DNA from: Jackrogersella multiformis
Taxonomy: Eukaryota; Ascomycota; Sordariomycetes; Xylariales; Hypoxylaceae
Length of the DNA: 64,000 nt
NCBI GenBank assembly: GCA_902806575.1
Contig: CADCXD010000011.1
Span: 1,798,001 to 1,862,000 of the forward strand
Reading direction: 5' to 3'
Shown here: in pieces, positions 60,955 through 64,000 of the stretch
Position numbering within the stretch: the first letter of the stretch is position 1
Layout of the letters: each line of letters starts with the position of its first letter
Notes under the pieces: generated by a model
Seen by the model: the letters and a program-made list of their open reading frames with translations, nothing else
Database searches by the model: none
Told to the model about the DNA's origin: nothing
Translations under genes and position numbers: made by a program

Positions 60955-61809
60955 TCAGAAGCTCCTGAGCGACTTCTTCGATGGTAAGAAGCTCGAAAAG
61001 AGCATCAACCCTGACGAGGCCGTTGCCTACGGTGCCGCCGTCCAGGCTGGTATCCTCTCTGGCAAGGCTACATCTGCCGACACGTCCGACCTTCTCCTGT
61101 TGGATGTCGTCCCTCTGTCTCTCGGTGTCGCCATGGAGGGCAATATCTTCGCCCCTGTCGTCACTCGCGGCCAGACCGTCCCCACGATCAAGAAGCGAAC
61201 CTTCACCACTGTGGCCGACAACCAACAGACTGTGCAGTTCCCCGTGTACCAGGGCGAGCGTGTCAACTGCGAAGACAACACTTCCTTGGGAGAGTTCACC
61301 TTGGCACCCATCCCCCCTATGCGAGCTGGTGAGGCCGTGTTGGAGGTCGTCTTCGAAGTCGACGTCAACGGTATCCTGAAGGTTACTGCCACCGAGAAGA
61401 CCTCTGGCCGCAGTGCCAACATCACCATTTCCAACTCGGTCGGTAAACTCTCATCCACCGAAATTGAGAGCATGATCAGCGGTTCGTTCCCTACCTAGCC
61501 ACGTGAGAATCAAGGCGAAACTAACAAGTTTTATTCACAGATGCCGAGAAGTTCAAGAACAGTGACGACGCTTTCAGCAAGCGATTCGAGGCGAAACAGC
61601 AACTCGAGTCGTACATCAGCCGTGTTGAGGAGATCATCTCCGACCCGACTATGTCCCTGAAGTTCAAGCGCGGTCAGAAGGACAAGATCGAGCAGTCTCT
61701 CAGCGACGCCATGGCCCAGCTCGAGATTGAGGACTCGGGCGCCGATGACTTGAAGAAGAAGGAGCTTGCTCTGAAGAGACTGGTTACCAAGGCTATGTCC
61801 TCCAGATAA
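59596..61809 (+). CDS. SSB1: ribosome-associated Hsp70 chaperone Ssb
   Basis: Cytosolic Hsp70 of the Ssb class, which binds nascent chains at the ribosome exit tunnel with the RAC cofactor. Exons 59596-59638, 59800-59977, 60054-60219, 60293-61481 and 61541-61809 give 614 aa, almost exactly the length of yeast Ssb1. The N-terminus is the Ssb type ([20 protein letters not shown]). The ATPase signatures IYDLGGGTFDVSLL and VLVGGSTRIPKIQKLL are intact. Linker and substrate-binding domain follow: DLLLLDVVPLSLGVAMEGN, NCEDNTSLGEF. The C-terminus ends VTKAMSSR, characteristic of Ssb rather than Ssa (which ends EEVD). Intron 1 is longest (161 nt), after only 43 coding bases. Codon use is strongly C-biased, as in highly expressed genes. 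Confidence 0.96.
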
Positions 61810-62556
61810 GCGCATCTCTCATTATCGACGAATACGGGTCATGGAATATAGGTGGGCGGGCTGGCTAGGTTTCCTCGAGTCTCGCAGGTGACATTGATGC
61901 TCATCTGCGCTATGGATTGTCATTGGCATCCAGAGGGTGGGGAATAGGACTTCCCATGTCTCGCTTGTGTTGGCGAGACGCGAGGGAAACAAAAAAAGTC
62001 TTCCGGGATGGTTTTCACACTTCCGAGCTCCTGTTACTCTATCTCCCCGTCCTCTTACGAACACTATACAACCACCTACTGGTTGACGGCGCACTTGCAT
62101 GTAGACTAGGGGAAAAAAGTGACCCAGCTGGGACGAACGCAACGAATTTAATGTTTTTCACGTTATATATCTCGGCCCCAACGGATTCGTCTGTCTAAAT
62201 GTTATTCCTCAATTACTTAATAATGCGGTTCAGTTTCCCGTACTATTGTTGTCGTTAGGTAAGCAACGTAAAGTATCTATAACTATGTCGTGATGAAGAA
62301 TCCCCGCAACCTATCGGCCCTATTTAACGCGATTCTCCAAGCTCGGGACGGCACTCGGAGTCCCGCATCGTTTCTAGTCACCCAATGAGGGTAGACGTAA
62401 ATGTAAGTATTCCGAAATATACACAGTAGGTATAGGTATCGGTATGGGTATAGGTGTAGGCCATCTCAACCATCACTCATTATACATTATATACCTATCC
62501 AAATACCTAGGTATATAGTAGGTAGTAATCTCTAGGCTTTTCTTACAGTTGCCGCA
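61810..62556. other. intergenic
   Basis: SSB 3' flank, then AT-rich DNA. GTATAGGTATCGGTATGGGTATAGG repeats and a TACCTAGGTATA block (62430-62525) lie directly upstream of the dehydratase ATG. No gene supported. Confidence 0.55.
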
Positions 62557-64000
62557 ATGTCAACTCCGGCCGAAGCCACCCGGGATGATGCCGAATCGCA
62601 GCTCAACCGAGACTACGACCTGAGCCAGCCGATCGACTCGAGCCAGGGGATGCGGCAGGGGCTGACGTCGTACGGGGACGCGCACTTCTCGCTGTTCCTG
62701 CGCAAGGTGTTCATCAAGGCGCTGGGGTACTCGGAGGACGCGCTGGCGCGGCCCATCGTCGGCATCGTCAACACCTACTCCAGCTTCAACCCGTGCCACG
62801 CCAACGTGCCGCAGCTCATCGACGCTGTCAAGAGGGGCGTCCAGCTGAACGGCGGCCTGGCCATCGACTTCCCGACCATCAGCCTGCACGAGTCGTTCGC
62901 GGCTCCCACCAGCATGTACCTGAGGAATCTGATGAGCATGGATACCGAGGAGATGATCGCCGCGCAGCCGGTGGACGCCGTCGTGCTTATTGGCGGTACG
63001 TACCTATGCATGCAGATCGCGAGCGTTGGAACCGGAGAAGGTTGCGGTGTTGCGGTGTCTGGGGGCTGAAGCGCGAAGAGCAGGGTGAATTCTGAAGAAG
63101 GTGCTAAGAGACAGGCAGGATGCGACAAGACGACGCCGGCCCAGCTGATGGGCGGCATATCGGCGAACAAGCCGATACTGCACCTCGTGACGGGGCCGAT
63201 GATGCCGGGATCCCACAGGGGAGCGCGGATAGGGGCCTGCACCGACTGCCGCAACAACTGGGCGAGCTTCCGCGCGGGCGTCATCGATATCGAGGAGATC
63301 GCCGCGCTGAACGAGGAGCTGGCGCCGACGGTGAGTACTAGAAACTACCTACCTACCTCTCTAACCTTATAGGGGGTGTTGTGGATGCTGTGAAGAGTAT
63401 GAGAGTGTATGCTAAGGACGAGAATAGGCCGGCACGTGTGGAGTCATGGGAACTGCGAGTACAAGTGAGGATATTTTGGAATTCCCCTTTGGCCCCTATT
63501 TGCGTTTTGGTGTGGAGCATATCTGGTCTCTTGGACTTGGGTTGCGAATGATGAGTTTATGGATCGGAGTTTGCCTACTACGGAAATAAATTCTTGGTGT
63601 CGTATCGCACCGTACTTAGTTGAGAAGCAGATTACTGACGCATGCTCTTACAGTGGCGTGTATACTCGTTGCCCTCGGTCTCATGCCGTTCAAAGGAGCG
63701 ACAGCACCAGCCGTCTCATCCGCCCGGCTCCGGATCGCCGAGGAAACCGGGGCCAACGCCATAAAAGTGATCGCCGCCGGGGAAAGGCTAAAGCCCCAGG
63801 CCCTGCTCACGCGGGAGTCCTTCCTCAACGCCATAACCGTGCTCCAGGCGATCGGCGGGTCGACGAACGCGGTGGTGCACCTCCTGGCCATCATCAACCG
63901 GCACCCGGCGGTGGCGGGCACCATCACCCTCGACACGTTCGACGAGGTCGGCCGCCGCACGCCCCTGCTCGTCGACCTCAAGCCCAGCGGCGCCAACTAC
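62557..64000 (+). CDS. IlvD/Edd-family dehydratase, N-terminal part (cut by window edge)
   Basis: Iron-sulfur dehydratase of the dihydroxy-acid/sugar-acid dehydratase family. Exons 62557-62995, 63119-63330, 63429-63465 (only 37 nt) and 63654 to beyond 64000, all in phase. Cluster cysteines are visible at C80 (SFNPCHANVP), C148 (GGCDKTTPA) and C221 (GTCGVMGTASTM). The spacings of 68 and 73 are, from memory, those of characterised [2Fe-2S] members. A predicted N-terminus MSTPAEATRDDAESQL shows no mitochondrial presequence, unlike classical Ilv3 of branched-chain amino-acid synthesis. Motifs such as GGCDKTTPA and the HESFAAPTSMYLRNLM region look closer to sugar-acid (for example L-arabonate) dehydratases. 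The substrate is therefore open. Exons 1, 2 and 4 are very GC-rich. The right end is missing. Confidence 0.88.

Noticed and set aside
1..64000. CRISPR arrays, rRNA, intact transposons, LTRs or viral genes
   Set aside because: No spaced direct repeats, 5S-like sequence, transposase or reverse-transcriptase motifs, or terminal repeats were seen in any part of the window.

Overview
This is nuclear DNA of a filamentous ascomycete, most likely a Sordariomycete. The evidence is short spliceosomal introns (about 45-190 nt, GT...AG with CTAAC/CTGAC-type branch sites), a degenerate Pol II CTD, fungal-type THG1, TMA23, CFT1, SSB and Pal1 proteins, and intergenic DNA full of the palindrome TACCTAGGTA and its TAGG/CCTA relatives, a habit I associate with several Sordariomycete genomes. 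The order is not resolved. No prokaryotic, viral or plasmid feature is visible. All gene models are by-eye splicing checked for reading phase; none has transcript support.

Layout. 1-4.2 kb: a minus-strand gene with the ends of APC/C subunit CDC26 but a difficult middle, then a decayed MFS sugar-transporter fragment. 4.2-15.3 kb: a dense housekeeping block with TMA23 (nucleolar G-patch protein), THG1 (tRNA-His guanylyltransferase, eight exons), SWD1 (COMPASS/Set1 subunit) and RPB1 (largest Pol II subunit). 15.3-38.4 kb: a gene desert rich in TACCTAGGTA clusters, microsatellites and relics, including a Zn2Cys6 zinc-cluster remnant. It holds one convincing small gene (33.1 kb, 82 aa) and a candidate 50-aa cysteine-rich peptide. 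38.4-64 kb: a second gene-rich block with an F-box-like protein, CFT1 (CPSF160), a Pal1-domain protein, USB1 (U6 snRNA exonuclease), ERO1 (ER oxidase), CKS1 (CDK subunit), an RSC4-like tandem bromodomain protein, SSB (ribosome-bound Hsp70), and the first 1.44 kb of an IlvD/Edd-family dehydratase that runs off the right edge.

Functional theme. Many genes serve nuclear gene expression: RPB1 makes mRNA, SWD1 and RSC4 act on chromatin, CFT1 processes mRNA 3' ends, USB1 matures U6, THG1 matures tRNA-His, TMA23 acts in the nucleolus and SSB folds nascent chains. Two cell-cycle genes (CDC26, CKS1) are also present. They lie on both strands with separate promoters, so this is not an operon-like unit. 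I found no clear new multi-gene system. The most unusual signals are the palindromic intergenic repeat, the broken-looking CDC26 frame, a GC-AG intron after a 14-nt first exon in THG1, a uORF overlapping the SWD1 start codon, and two introns in the RPB1 CTD tail whose retention would change the C-terminus.
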